64,000 nt of DNA from Nocardioidaceae bacterium SCSIO 66511 (GCA_023100825.1 CP095846.1:3968001-4032000), one strand, 5' to 3'; positions 43,858 to 53,172 are shown, counted from the stretch's first letter. Translations and numbers: made by a program. Notes: generated by a model not told the origin, from the letters alone.

Positions 43858-43896
43858 GTCCGTGTAGCGGGAAGCTACGAGCGAGTCGGCATCGAC

Positions 43897-45645
<1,749 letters not shown>

Positions 45646-45676
45646 TCATCGGCTCGGTCCGCTTACTTCGATGCTG

Positions 45677-45703
45677 CTGGCACTCTCTTATCGGGAGTGC
45701 CAG
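45677..45703 (-). promoter_or_regulatory. CIRCE operator 1 upstream of groEL
   Basis: CTGGCACTC, a 9-nt spacer, then GAGTGCCAG: a perfect 9-bp inverted repeat with CIRCE geometry (consensus TTAGCACTC-N9-GAGTGCTAA). HrcA binds CIRCE and represses chaperonin genes until heat shock. Located about 135 bp upstream of the groEL start codon. Confidence 0.9.
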
Positions 45704-45711
45704 CCTCATGT

Positions 45712-45738
45712 TTAGCACTCGGCACAGACGAGTGCAAA
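45712..45738 (-). promoter_or_regulatory. CIRCE operator 2 upstream of groEL
   Basis: TTAGCACTC, a 9-nt spacer (GGCACAGAC), then GAGTGCAAA: seven of nine positions of the right half-site agree with consensus and the left half-site is perfect. It begins 8 bp beyond operator 1, so two HrcA dimers could bind side by side. Confidence 0.9.
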
Positions 45739-45779
45739 CGGCGGCCCGGACCTTGTCGTGGCGACCGTGCTCGGCGCGT

Positions 45780-46889
45780 TCAGCCCGCCCGGGTGAGCGC
45801 CGGGGTCGCTTGGGGGCTGCGCCGCTGCCAGTACGCGAGCGTCGCGACCACAAGGGCAGGGCCCCACAGCCACAACGGAAGGATCAGCACGAGCCACACT
45901 TCGCTCTCCACGAACAGACCCTGCTGGATCATCGAGCGGCCGGCGATCGTCAGCAGCATCCCACCGACCAGGCCCGGGATCACCGCCGCCATCACCGGTA
46001 CGACGCGGCCACCGACGAACGGCACCCACCGCGGGAAGACCTCACCGCGCGGACGGATCAGCCCGAGTGTCAGCCACAGGCAGCATTCGGAGACAAGTCC
46101 GAGGAGGATGCCCATCAACCGCATCGACGGCTCGAGTTCGGTGTCGCCCGCAAGGAACGGCCACGGCGTGAGCCAGGTGAGTCTTGACAGCGCGTACGGG
46201 ACCGGGCTCAGCGCCGCGACCCACGTCGCGCTGACACCCCAGCGGGCGATCCACGCCCGAATCGCGATGACGGCCCGGCCCGGCCCGGCCGCTCTGACAT
46301 ACGAGGTGACGACACCGACCCAACAACCAGCGACGGCCAGCATCAACAGCAGATACAGCGGCCGCGCGCCGACCTCGGCGAACCCGCCGCCGACGCCGCG
46401 GCCGAGGTCAGCCATGGTGTCGACCCGGAGCACTCCCCCGGCGACGCCGAGCGTCACGAGCCCGGCAATCCCGGACGCGACGTACCACCGAGTCCGTCGA
46501 TTCCGCAGACCGTCGCGCAGCTTCGTACCCAGCAGCACGGGCGGGAGTACGAACGCGAGCAGATAGGCAGCCAGGATCAGGATCTGAATGTCCGGAGCCA
46601 ACAGCCCGAGGGCGATCGCCTGCCCGGCTGCGAGGGCGAGCAGAAATCGACTCCCGGGACCACGCAGGCACTTCAGCCCGGCGGCGATGAGCAGCCCGAG
46701 CACGCCGACGCCGATAGCGAGTGCTCCGGCGAGCCGGTGATCGGCCGCACCGAGCAATGAGCTGTCGCCGAAGTCGTCGCCCGGCCCGAACGGGTACGTG
46801 TCGGCATCGACGCACCACAGCAGGCCGACCGACGCGACGAACAGCGACCCGCAGGCCGCCGCGAACAAGGTTCTCGGAGTTGCTCCCAT
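45780..46889 (-). CDS. Multi-pass membrane protein, unknown function
   Basis: 369 residues with about ten transmembrane segments (for example TLFAAACGSLFVASVGLLWC, ALAIGVGVLGLLIAAG, ILAAYLLAFVLPPVLLG, LYLLLMLAVAGCWVGVV, VPVMAAVIPGLVGGMLLTI and VWLVLILPLWLWGPALV). There is a conserved-looking periplasmic WCVDADTYPFGPGDDFG loop after TM1. It is not a recognisable transporter family to me. ATG at 46889 follows a GAGGG sequence. Upstream is a LysR gene on the same strand; downstream lies the groEL promoter region. Confidence 0.7.
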   Translation of the reverse strand: MGATPRTLFAAACGSLFVASVGLLWCVDADTYPFGPGDDFGDSSLLGAADHRLAGALAIGVGVLGLLIAAGLKCLRGPGSRFLLALAAGQAIALGLLAPDIQILILAAYLLAFVLPPVLLGTKLRDGLRNRRTRWYVASGIAGLVTLGVAGGVLRVDTMADLGRGVGGGFAEVGARPLYLLLMLAVAGCWVGVVTSYVRAAGPGRAVIAIRAWIARWGVSATWVAALSPVPYALSRLTWLTPWPFLAGDTELEPSMRLMGILLGLVSECCLWLTLGLIRPRGEVFPRWVPFVGGRVVPVMAAVIPGLVGGMLLTIAGRSMIQQGLFVESEVWLVLILPLWLWGPALVVATLAYWQRRSPQATPALTRAG

Positions 46890-46980
46890 GACGAACAACC
46901 CTCACCCGCGGGCCATTCGGATCCCTCCCCCGTCAGGGTGAACAGCACGACTCGGTGGGGTGGGACCTCGCTGGGCGAAC

Positions 46981-47886
46981 TCAGTACGCCGAGTCGACGG
47001 CCTCGGCGGCACGCACGAGCGCCGTCAGTGCAGCACGCACGGCCCGCCGCTCGGCGCGATCGGGACGAATCAGCGCGAAGATGTACCGGGCCGTCGGGAT
47101 GCCGGCGAGCGGGCGCAGAACGATCCCGTCGCGGGGGCGCGTGGTAAACCGCGGGAGCACCGCGAGCCCGTGACCGGCCGCCACCATCGCCTCGACCAGT
47201 CGGTTGTCGCGAATACCGCGCTGGGCGTACGTCAAGGTCGTGCCTGTGTGTGCGGCGACGGCATCGAGGACGGACTCGAACGGGAACCCCGGCGGTACGC
47301 CGATCCAGGTCTCGCCGGCGATCTGCTCGGGCGTCACCCGCGTACGCCCGGCGAGCGGATGGGATGAGTACAGCGCGATATCGAGAGGCTCTCGAACCAG
47401 CGGCTCGATCCGAAGATGGCCAGTGTCCGCGCTGGGCCGCTCGGCGAGACTGTGCGCGATGACAATGTCGTGGTCGAGCGTCAGCGACGCATAATCGGCC
47501 TCGGCGACGTCCTCGTCTGTGAAGGTCACCCGGATTCCCTGGTCTCGGAGGTCGCGCAGCGCCGTCGGTACCAGGAACTCCGCCGCGCTCGCGAGGCCCG
47601 CCATCGTCACCCGCCCGCTCGGCGCGTTGCGGAACTCGTCCCATTCGGCGCGTGCGGACTCGAGTGCGGTCGCGACGCCGGTGGCGGCGCGAGCAAGTAC
47701 GCGCCCGGCCTCGGTCAGACGTACGCCGCGCCCGTGTGGCTCGACGAGAGGTACGCCGAAGTCTCGCTCCGCAGTACGCAACTGCTGCGAGACCGCCGAC
47801 GGTGTGCGGTGCGTGGCGGCGGCAACCCGGGTTACGCTGCCGCGCTCCGCGAGCTCTCGGAGTAGCTCGAGGTGGCGAATATCCAT
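46981..47886 (-). CDS. LysR family transcriptional regulator
   Basis: 301 residues: N-terminal winged helix-turn-helix (MDIRHLELLRELAERGSVTR, then THRTPSAVSQQLRTAERDFG, residues 1-60) and a periplasmic-binding-like effector domain (about 90-295). Divergent from an EamA transporter gene with only 63 bp between them, the standard LysR/transporter arrangement, so it probably controls that exporter in response to its substrate. Two palindromes occupy the gap, one covering its own start codon. Confidence 0.93.
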   Translation of the reverse strand: MDIRHLELLRELAERGSVTRVAAATHRTPSAVSQQLRTAERDFGVPLVEPHGRGVRLTEAGRVLARAATGVATALESARAEWDEFRNAPSGRVTMAGLASAAEFLVPTALRDLRDQGIRVTFTDEDVAEADYASLTLDHDIVIAHSLAERPSADTGHLRIEPLVREPLDIALYSSHPLAGRTRVTPEQIAGETWIGVPPGFPFESVLDAVAAHTGTTLTYAQRGIRDNRLVEAMVAAGHGLAVLPRFTTRPRDGIVLRPLAGIPTARYIFALIRPDRAERRAVRAALTALVRAAEAVDSAY

Positions 47887-47904
47887 GTAGGCAACCTACA
47901 TGGA
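47882..47904. promoter_or_regulatory. Perfect 10-3-10 palindrome over the LysR start codon
   Basis: TCCATGTAGG, CAA, CCTACATGGA: a perfect inverted repeat whose left part contains the LysR start codon. A protein bound here would block translation or transcription of the LysR gene directly, or the hairpin could act in the mRNA leader. Contains TAGGCAACCTA, which fits a LysR-type box. Confidence 0.72.
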
Positions 47905-47908
47905 CAAT

Positions 47909-47928
47909 GCACAAACTTTTGCTTGTGC
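47909..47928. promoter_or_regulatory. Second palindrome in the LysR/EamA gap
   Basis: GCACAA (47909-47914) and TTGTGC (47923-47928) form an inverted repeat around an 8-nt AT-rich spacer. It lies next to the first palindrome, as expected for the activation and repression subsites that LysR tetramers bind. Confidence 0.6.
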
Positions 47929-47949
47929 TAATAGAACAGCGTCCGGACC

Positions 47950-48879
47950 ATGGAGGTCATGCCCATCCGTGATCGCACGCTTGCCGCCACTGTCGCGGTG
48001 CTGTGGGGGATCAACTTCATCGCGATCCATCTGTCCCTCGAACACTTCCCGCCGATGTTCCTCGTCGCACTGCGGTTCGCCCTGATCGCGGTACCGACGG
48101 TGCTCTTCGTACCCTGGCCCGGCGTACGCATCCGCTGGCTCGTCGGCTACGGCACGGGCTTCGGCGTCCTCCAGTTCGCCTTCCTGTACTGGGGCATGTC
48201 TGCCGGCATGCCGACCGGGCTCGCCTCGCTCGTACTGCAGGCATCCGCACCGTTCACCGTCATTCTCGGCGCAACGCTGCTGCGCGAGCGCGTGTCCGGC
48301 CGGCAGGTGCTCGGAATCGTGATCGCGATCGGCGGCCTCGCGGTCGTTGGTTCACATCGCGCTCAGATCGCCGCCGTACTGCCGTTCCTGTTGACCCTCG
48401 CGGGCGCATTCGGCTGGGCCATCGGCAACGTATGCAGTCGGCAGGCCCGACCCCGCAACCCACTTCAGCTGACCCTGTGGATGTCGGTCGTACCGCCGAT
48501 TCCGATGGCCGCGGTCGCGCTGCTCGTCGAAGGACCGGATCGCATCGAGGACTCACTGACCAGCGCGCTCACCCCGGAAGCGCTGCCGGCGCTGCTCGGC
48601 CTGGCGTACACCGTGATCATCGCGACCGTCCTCGGGTCCGGCCTGTGGACCTGGCTGATGAGTCGACATCCCGCCGGCGTGGTCGCGCCGTTCTCGCTCC
48701 TCGTCCCGGTCACCGGAATGACCGCGGCGGCGGTGTTCCTCGACGAGCGGGTAAGCGCGTACGAGGTCGCCGGCGGCGCGATCGTGGTTGCCGGCGTCCT
48801 GCTCGGGAGCGCCCGACGACGCCCCCGGCGCGCGGGGCTCAAGCCACAAGACCGATACGATCGGGCAGTTGCCCGGTGA
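47950..48879 (+). CDS. EamA family (DMT) transporter
   Basis: 309 residues, ten transmembrane helices in two EamA repeats: TLAATVAVLWGINFIAIHLS, EHFPPMFLVALRFALIAVP, then the second repeat after about residue 155 (WAIGNVCSRQARPRNPLQLT). Ends with a basic tail. Drug/metabolite transporter family, probably exporting an amino acid or metabolite. A second in-frame ATG three codons downstream (MPIRDR) is an alternative start. Controlled, by arrangement, by the divergent LysR regulator. Confidence 0.9.
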   Translation: MEVMPIRDRTLAATVAVLWGINFIAIHLSLEHFPPMFLVALRFALIAVPTVLFVPWPGVRIRWLVGYGTGFGVLQFAFLYWGMSAGMPTGLASLVLQASAPFTVILGATLLRERVSGRQVLGIVIAIGGLAVVGSHRAQIAAVLPFLLTLAGAFGWAIGNVCSRQARPRNPLQLTLWMSVVPPIPMAAVALLVEGPDRIEDSLTSALTPEALPALLGLAYTVIIATVLGSGLWTWLMSRHPAGVVAPFSLLVPVTGMTAAAVFLDERVSAYEVAGGAIVVAGVLLGSARRRPRRAGLKPQDRYDRAVAR

Positions 48880-48912
48880 CGGGTAGTCACAAAATCGATT
48901 CAGGAGATGTAC

Positions 48913-49983
48913 ATGCGCTTGACACAGCCGACACGGGGGCGGCGGGTGCGACGCGTCGTCGCTGTCGCCGCGGCACCTGCTCTCGTCGCGGGGCTCGCCC
49001 TGCCAGCGACGATGGCAACTGCTTCCGAGTCCACTGCTGAAGCCGGCAATGATCCCGCTCGCAAGACCGCGGAACCAGTGCCGTACGCATCGCAGACCGT
49101 CAACCTCGCCGCCGCGCGTGCGCAGAGCGCCGCGGAGTACTGGACGCCCGAGCGGATGGCGAACGCCGTACCCGGCGATCGAATCACCCGCCAGGCGGCA
49201 AAGCACCAGCCGTCCGCGTCGCGTACCGCACCGGAGCCGACCAGGCCGCAGCTGGTGTCCAAGGCAGCGCTTCCGAGCTCGCCAGATGCGCGCAAGAAGA
49301 AGGTCCGTAAGTCGAAGACGATCGGCAAGGTCTTCTTCAAGACGCGCAAGGGCGTCAACATGGTGTGCTCCGGCGCTGCGATCAACTCCAAGCGCAAGAA
49401 CATGGTGATGACCGCGGGTCACTGCGTCCACGGCGGCCGCGGCAAGGGCTGGCACAAGAAGTGGATCTTCGTACCGGGTTACGGGCCGGGCAATACCGCC
49501 CCGAACGGCGTGTACGGCGCGACCACGAAGGTCGCGATGAAGGGCTGGATCAAGCGCAGCAACTTCAACTACGACACCGCCCTCGCCCTGGTGAAGCCGG
49601 TGAAGTTCACCAAGAAGAAGCTGGTGAAGAACGTCGGCGGCTACGGCCTGCAGGTCGGTCGCAGCCACAAGCGCCGCCTCGCCGCGGTCGGCTACTCCCA
49701 GCTCGGTCGCAAGGGTGACAAGCAGACGTCGTGCCGCAAGCGCAGCCATCGCGCGGTGCACGGCAAGCAGATCAAGCTGCGCTGCCACAACCTCACCCCG
49801 GGCTCCAGCGGCGGGCCGTGGATCAAGGGCAAGGTACGTATCGGCAAGAAGAAGCGCTCGGCCCTCAACGGTGTTGTGAGCAACGGTGTCGGCAAGCGTA
49901 AGCACCCGAAGTTCATTCGTTCGCCGTACTTCGACCGCAAGGTTCTGAAGATGTACAAGGCGTACCGCAAGAAGAAGCGGTGA
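48913..49983 (+). CDS. Secreted trypsin-like serine protease
   Basis: 356 residues with a Tat-like or Sec signal (MRLTQPTRGRRVRRVVAVAA, hydrophobic stretch, cleavage near ATASES). A propeptide-like region follows (about 40-130). The catalytic triad is visible: His in MVMTAGHCVHGG, Asp in FNYDTALALV and Ser in TPGSSGGPW. The mature domain is exceptionally rich in Lys/Arg (for example RKKKVRKSKTIGK and a final RKKKR), unusual for this genome. ATG at 48913 is chosen because AGGAG lies 6 nt upstream; the ATG two codons earlier is too close to it. Confidence 0.9.
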   Translation: MRLTQPTRGRRVRRVVAVAAAPALVAGLALPATMATASESTAEAGNDPARKTAEPVPYASQTVNLAAARAQSAAEYWTPERMANAVPGDRITRQAAKHQPSASRTAPEPTRPQLVSKAALPSSPDARKKKVRKSKTIGKVFFKTRKGVNMVCSGAAINSKRKNMVMTAGHCVHGGRGKGWHKKWIFVPGYGPGNTAPNGVYGATTKVAMKGWIKRSNFNYDTALALVKPVKFTKKKLVKNVGGYGLQVGRSHKRRLAAVGYSQLGRKGDKQTSCRKRSHRAVHGKQIKLRCHNLTPGSSGGPWIKGKVRIGKKKRSALNGVVSNGVGKRKHPKFIRSPYFDRKVLKMYKAYRKKKR

Positions 49984-49995
49984 CTTCGCTCTAAC

Positions 49996-50038
49996 AGATC
50001 GGCCCGACCCCCGCATTTCGCGGAGGTCGGGCCGATCT
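49996..50038. terminator. Strong hairpin terminator between the protease and cold-shock genes
   Basis: A 14-bp stem (AGATCGGCCCGACC, 49996-50009, with GGTCGGGCCGATCT, 50025-50038) extended inside by CCGC/GCGG with a 5-nt loop ATTTC and one internal mismatch. TCTTATG follows on the plus strand. It lies between convergent genes and can serve both. Confidence 0.9.
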
Positions 50039-50076
50039 CTTATGCCAAGAGTGAATTCAAGTGTTGGGTGAAGCGG

Positions 50077-50277
50077 TTAGACCGCGCTGACCTCGTGTGC
50101 CTCTCGACCCTTCGGCCCATCGACGACCTCGAAGTCAACGGCCTGGCCGTCCTCGAGGGTCTTGTAGCCTTCGGACTTGATCTTGGACCAATGGACGAAC
50201 ACGTCGTCCTGACCGTCGACGGCGATGAAGCCGTAGCCTTTATCTGCGTTAAACCACTTCACGGTGCCGCGCACCAT
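50077..50277 (-). CDS. cspA: Cold-shock protein (CspA family)
   Basis: 66 residues, the usual size: [20 protein letters not shown] with RNP1 KGYGFI and RNP2 VFVHWSKI. Binds single-stranded nucleic acid and melts RNA structure. The start follows GGAG at a good distance; the frame runs further upstream but the family N-terminus is clear. The 5' leader contains an 8-bp perfect hairpin, consistent with temperature- or structure-dependent control. Confidence 0.96.
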   Translation of the reverse strand: MVRGTVKWFNADKGYGFIAVDGQDDVFVHWSKIKSEGYKTLEDGQAVDFEVVDGPKGREAHEVSAV

Positions 50278-50330
50278 ACGTACTCCAAGTTGCTCGTGCT
50301 GAAGACCATTCTGCTGGTCCCTGTGGATAT

Positions 50331-50351
50331 GAGCGGTCACTAAGACCGCTC
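50331..50351 (-). promoter_or_regulatory. Hairpin in the cspA 5' leader
   Basis: GAGCGGTC (50331-50338) and GACCGCTC (50344-50351) form a perfect 8-bp inverted repeat with a 5-nt spacer, 54 bp before the cspA start codon. It could be an operator or an mRNA structure; cold-shock leaders often carry regulatory structure. Confidence 0.55.
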
Positions 50352-50438
50352 GGATTTGACCCTATCCCAGCGCGGCATTCGTGCGGAGTTCATGAGCTCG
50401 TCAACATTTGCATTTCAGGAGCCGTACGAATGAGCAGG

Positions 50439-51065
50439 TCACTCCGACTGCGTGTAGGCGGCAACAGTCCGCTCTGCGGCGGCCCGGGCGGCATCTGCCG
50501 GAGTTCCGGCCGCTTCATGCGCGTCGGCCCAACTGCGCCCGCTCAGCTCGATGTAGCGGACGCCGTCCGCCGACGCTGACCACGCCATGCCCGCTTCGTG
50601 GCTCCAGGGATCTCCGGTGAGCTCGGCGCCCAGGCCCAACAGACCCAGCTCCCATCCGATACCGACCGCGGCGGGCCCGAACTCCGCCCAATGCTCGCCC
50701 GCGACCGCCAGATGCTCGACGGTGACTCGGGCGTCACCAGAGTCGTCCTCGTCGAAGCGAACGTCGATCCAGCTGACGTCGCCGCCGTACTCCCAGGTGG
50801 CGGTGAACGAGTGCGGCGGCTCGCAGGTCAGCACCTCGCCACCGGCGTTGCCCTCCAGCTGATAATGCCCGCTGACTTTCAAGTCGCCGGTCACCGGTAC
50901 GAGCCATCTCCCAATGCGCTCGGGAGTTGTGCACGCGCTCCAGAGGTCGGCGACCGTCGTGTCGTACGAACGACGAAAACGGACCACCCAACCCTGACCG
51001 GCCTCGAGTACCTGACCGCCGACCTCGCGGCGTACTTCGTTGACCTCGCGGTCGACGTCGATCAT
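50439..51065 (-). CDS. SRPBCC (AHSA1-like) family protein
   Basis: 208 residues. START-like ligand-binding fold: VVRFRRSYDTTVADLWSACT, then TPERIGRWLVPVTGDLKVSG, and TATWEYGGDVSWIDVRF. The C-terminal third adds a helical region (WADAHEAAGTPADAARAAAE). These proteins are commonly paired with ArsR regulators in Actinobacteria. Its ATG overlaps the ArsR stop codon, so the two are co-translated. Ligand unknown. Confidence 0.88.
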   Translation of the reverse strand: MIDVDREVNEVRREVGGQVLEAGQGWVVRFRRSYDTTVADLWSACTTPERIGRWLVPVTGDLKVSGHYQLEGNAGGEVLTCEPPHSFTATWEYGGDVSWIDVRFDEDDSGDARVTVEHLAVAGEHWAEFGPAAVGIGWELGLLGLGAELTGDPWSHEAGMAWSASADGVRYIELSGRSWADAHEAAGTPADAARAAAERTVAAYTQSE

Positions 51066-51433
51066 GATGCGCTCCTCGCTGTATCCGATCGGCTCGATCC
51101 CGCATCGCGGCGTCGGTCCCGCTTGCCGCGCGCGACCTCTGTCGCCAACGCATCCAGCCGGGGCTCCCAGACGGCACGAAAACGGTCGAGCCACGTGTCG
51201 ATTTCGCGGAGCGCGCTCACCTCGATCGAGTAGAGCCGCTTGGCGCCGACGGCGCGTACCGACGCCAACCCGGCATCTCGCAGCACCTTCAGATGCTGCG
51301 ATACCGCCGGTTGGCTGATCTTGAACTCTGCCTGGATGGCCTCGCACATGGCCCCGGAGGACAGTTCTGACTCGGCCAGCAACTCCAATATGCGTCGGCG
51401 AACCGGGTCACCGACTACGGAGAACGCGTCCAC
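51062..51433 (-). CDS. ArsR family transcriptional regulator
   Basis: 123 residues from a GTG. Winged helix-turn-helix (MDAFSVVGDPVRRRILELLA, then ISQPAVSQHLKVLRDAGLAS, VGAKRLYSIE). The CxC metal box of ArsR/SmtB metal sensors is absent, so it is more likely the metal-independent kind paired with SRPBCC proteins. Overlaps the SRPBCC gene (ATGA). A perfect 12-bp palindrome 21 bp upstream of the start is its probable operator. Confidence 0.92.
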   Translation of the reverse strand: MDAFSVVGDPVRRRILELLAESELSSGAMCEAIQAEFKISQPAVSQHLKVLRDAGLASVRAVGAKRLYSIEVSALREIDTWLDRFRAVWEPRLDALATEVARGKRDRRRDAGSSRSDTARSAS

Positions 51434-51454
51434 CCCCGCAGAGTATCAGCGTCT

Positions 51455-51466
51455 ACTTATATAAGT
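51455..51466 (-). promoter_or_regulatory. ArsR operator candidate, perfect 12-bp palindrome
   Basis: ACTTATATAAGT is a perfect AT-only-centred palindrome in a GC-rich region, 21 bp upstream of the ArsR start codon and just after the stop codon of the sulfur carrier gene. AT-rich 12-2-12 or shorter symmetrical sites are typical for ArsR proteins, so autorepression is likely. Confidence 0.7.
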
Positions 51467-51472
51467 CCAGTC

Positions 51473-51748
51473 TTAACCGCCCGCGACCGCCGGGATCACC
51501 GACACCTGGGTGCCGTCGGGTGTCGCCGTGTCGAGGCCGTCGGAGAAGCGCACGTCGTCGTTGCCGACGTAGATGTTGACGAACCTGCGCAGCGCACCTT
51601 GCTCGTCGACGACCCGCGCCTTGATACCCGGATAACTGCCGTCAAGCGAGTCGATCACCGCCGAAAGCGTCTCGCCCTCGGCGTCGACCTGAGACTCCCC
51701 GCCGGTGTAGGTGCGCAGGATGGTGGGAATGCGGACGGTCACGCTCAT
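51473..51748 (-). CDS. MoaD/ThiS family sulfur carrier protein (CysO/MetO-like)
   Basis: 91 residues, ubiquitin-like fold: MSVTVRIPTILRTYTGGESQ start, RRFVNIYVGNDDVRF in the middle, and the C-terminal Gly-Gly (VIPAVAGG) that is adenylated and thiocarboxylated. Closely resembles mycobacterial CysO, which supplies sulfur to CysM. Here it follows the threonine-synthase homologue by 17 bp under a SAM riboswitch, which matches the metM-metO arrangement reported in Streptomyces: thiocarboxylated MetO donates sulfur to make homocysteine. Activation by a MoeZ-like enzyme elsewhere is expected. Confidence 0.9.
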   Translation of the reverse strand: MSVTVRIPTILRTYTGGESQVDAEGETLSAVIDSLDGSYPGIKARVVDEQGALRRFVNIYVGNDDVRFSDGLDTATPDGTQVSVIPAVAGG

Positions 51749-51765
51749 AGTGGTTCGCTCCTCGC

Positions 51766-53025
51766 TCAGATCAGATCGGCGGCAGTGAACGCCGAGTACG
51801 TCGGGTCGATCGTCGCAGCCGGACCGACCCGGTCCGCGACGGCGTCGAGTGTCTTCAACCCATCGCCGGTGTTGAACACGACGGTCTCGGCATCCGGATC
51901 GAGCTGGCCGGTATCGACCAGCTTCTTCAGGGTCGCAACCGTGACTCCGCCAGCGGTCTCGGCGAAGATGCCTTCGGTTCGGGCGAGCAGCTGGATACCT
52001 TCGCGTACCTCGTCATCGCTGACGTCCTCGACCGTGCCACCGGTACGTCGGGTGACGTCGAGGACGTACGGCCCGTCAGCCGGGTTGCCGATCGCGAGCG
52101 ACTTCGCGATCGTGTCGGGCTTCACCGGTTGCACGACGTCGTGGCCGTCGCGGAACGCCTGTGCAACGGGCGAGCACCCGGTGGCCTGGGCGCCGAAGAT
52201 CTTGTACGGCGTGTCCTCGACGAGCCCGTGCGACACGAACTCGCGGAAGCCCTTGTCCACTTTGACCAGCTGCGCACCCGATGCGACCGGAATCACCACC
52301 TGCTGCGGCAGACGCCAGCCGAGTTGTTCGGCGACCTCGAAACCCAGCGTCTTCGATCCCTCGGCGTAGTACGGCCGGACATTGACGTTGACGAACGCCC
52401 AACCCTCCTCCTCGCCGGCGATCTCGCTGGCGAGCTTGTTCACGTCGTCGTAGTTGCCGCGTACGGCCACCAGCGTCCCGCCGTACACCGCCGTCGTGAC
52501 GATCTTCGGCCGCTCGAGGTCCTCGGGGATGAACACGACGCTCTTGATGCCGGCCCGAGCGGCGGCCGCGGCGACGGCGTTCGCCAGGTTGCCGGTCGAG
52601 GGACACGCGAGCACGTCGAGCCCGAGCTCGCGGGCTGCGGCGAGCGCGACCGCGACGACGCGGTCCTTGAACGAGTGGGTCGGGTTGCCGGAGTCGTCCT
52701 TCACCCAGAGCTTGCGCAGACCCAGCTCACGCGCCAGGTTGTCGGCCTGGATCAGCCGGGTGAAGCCGGGTTCGACGTTGGGAATCGTGGCGATGTCATC
52801 GCGTACGGGCAGCAGCGACCGGTAGCGCCAGATGTTCTTCGGACCGGATTCGATCTGCTCGCGCGTGATCGGCGGGAAGTCGTACGCGACCTCGAGTGGG
52901 CCGAAGCACTCCAGACAGGCGTAGTACGGACCGAGTTGCTGCTCGGTGCCACAGGCGCGACATCGCAGGTTCGTCGCGTGGCCGAAAGTACCGGTCGTCG
53001 GTGGGGTGTCGATGACTGCGCTCAC
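51766..53025 (-). CDS. thrC: Threonine synthase-family PLP enzyme, candidate MetM homocysteine synthase
   Basis: 419 residues from a GTG. N-terminal zinc ribbon CRACG...CLECF (Cys22, 25, 37 and 40), PLP-binding Lys120 in NPTHSFKDRV, phosphate loop STGNLANA, and C-terminal VFNTGDGLKTLD. By homology it is threonine synthase acting on O-phosphohomoserine. The SAM riboswitch upstream and the sulfur carrier gene downstream instead suggest MetM, a threonine-synthase relative that makes homocysteine from O-phosphohomoserine and a thiocarboxylated carrier. A separate true thrC would then exist elsewhere. GAGGAGGAGG lies before the start; upstream codons of the frame fall inside the riboswitch. Confidence 0.9.
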   Translation of the reverse strand: MSAVIDTPPTTGTFGHATNLRCRACGTEQQLGPYYACLECFGPLEVAYDFPPITREQIESGPKNIWRYRSLLPVRDDIATIPNVEPGFTRLIQADNLARELGLRKLWVKDDSGNPTHSFKDRVVAVALAAARELGLDVLACPSTGNLANAVAAAAARAGIKSVVFIPEDLERPKIVTTAVYGGTLVAVRGNYDDVNKLASEIAGEEEGWAFVNVNVRPYYAEGSKTLGFEVAEQLGWRLPQQVVIPVASGAQLVKVDKGFREFVSHGLVEDTPYKIFGAQATGCSPVAQAFRDGHDVVQPVKPDTIAKSLAIGNPADGPYVLDVTRRTGGTVEDVSDDEVREGIQLLARTEGIFAETAGGVTVATLKKLVDTGQLDPDAETVVFNTGDGLKTLDAVADRVGPAATIDPTYSAFTAADLI

Positions 53026-53037
53026 GAGGGCCTCCTC

Positions 53038-53172
53038 CTCATCTCTCCCGGGCCGACCTTCGGCGCGGGACGGAATTAGCACCATGACCGGCGAGCGCAC
53101 GGAGCGCAGTTGTATCGCTGGCTGGTTGCCGGGGCTTCGTCGGGCCGTATCCCTCTGCCCCTCTTGATGAGC
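53038..53172 (-). promoter_or_regulatory. SAM riboswitch (SAM-I/SAM-IV clan)
   Basis: On the minus strand the leader reads GCTCATCAAGAGGGGCAGAG, then GGCCCGACGAAGCC, CCGGCAACC, and later GGTGCTAATTCC, ending GAGAGATGAG. These are the invariant words of the S-box clan, in order and at normal spacing. P1 is formed by CTCATC (near 53171) and GATGAG (near 53043). The 3' P1 strand abuts the GAGGAGG Shine-Dalgarno sequence of the downstream gene, so ligand binding probably controls translation. It predicts that SAM or methionine supply represses the metM/metO-like genes. Confidence 0.9.
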
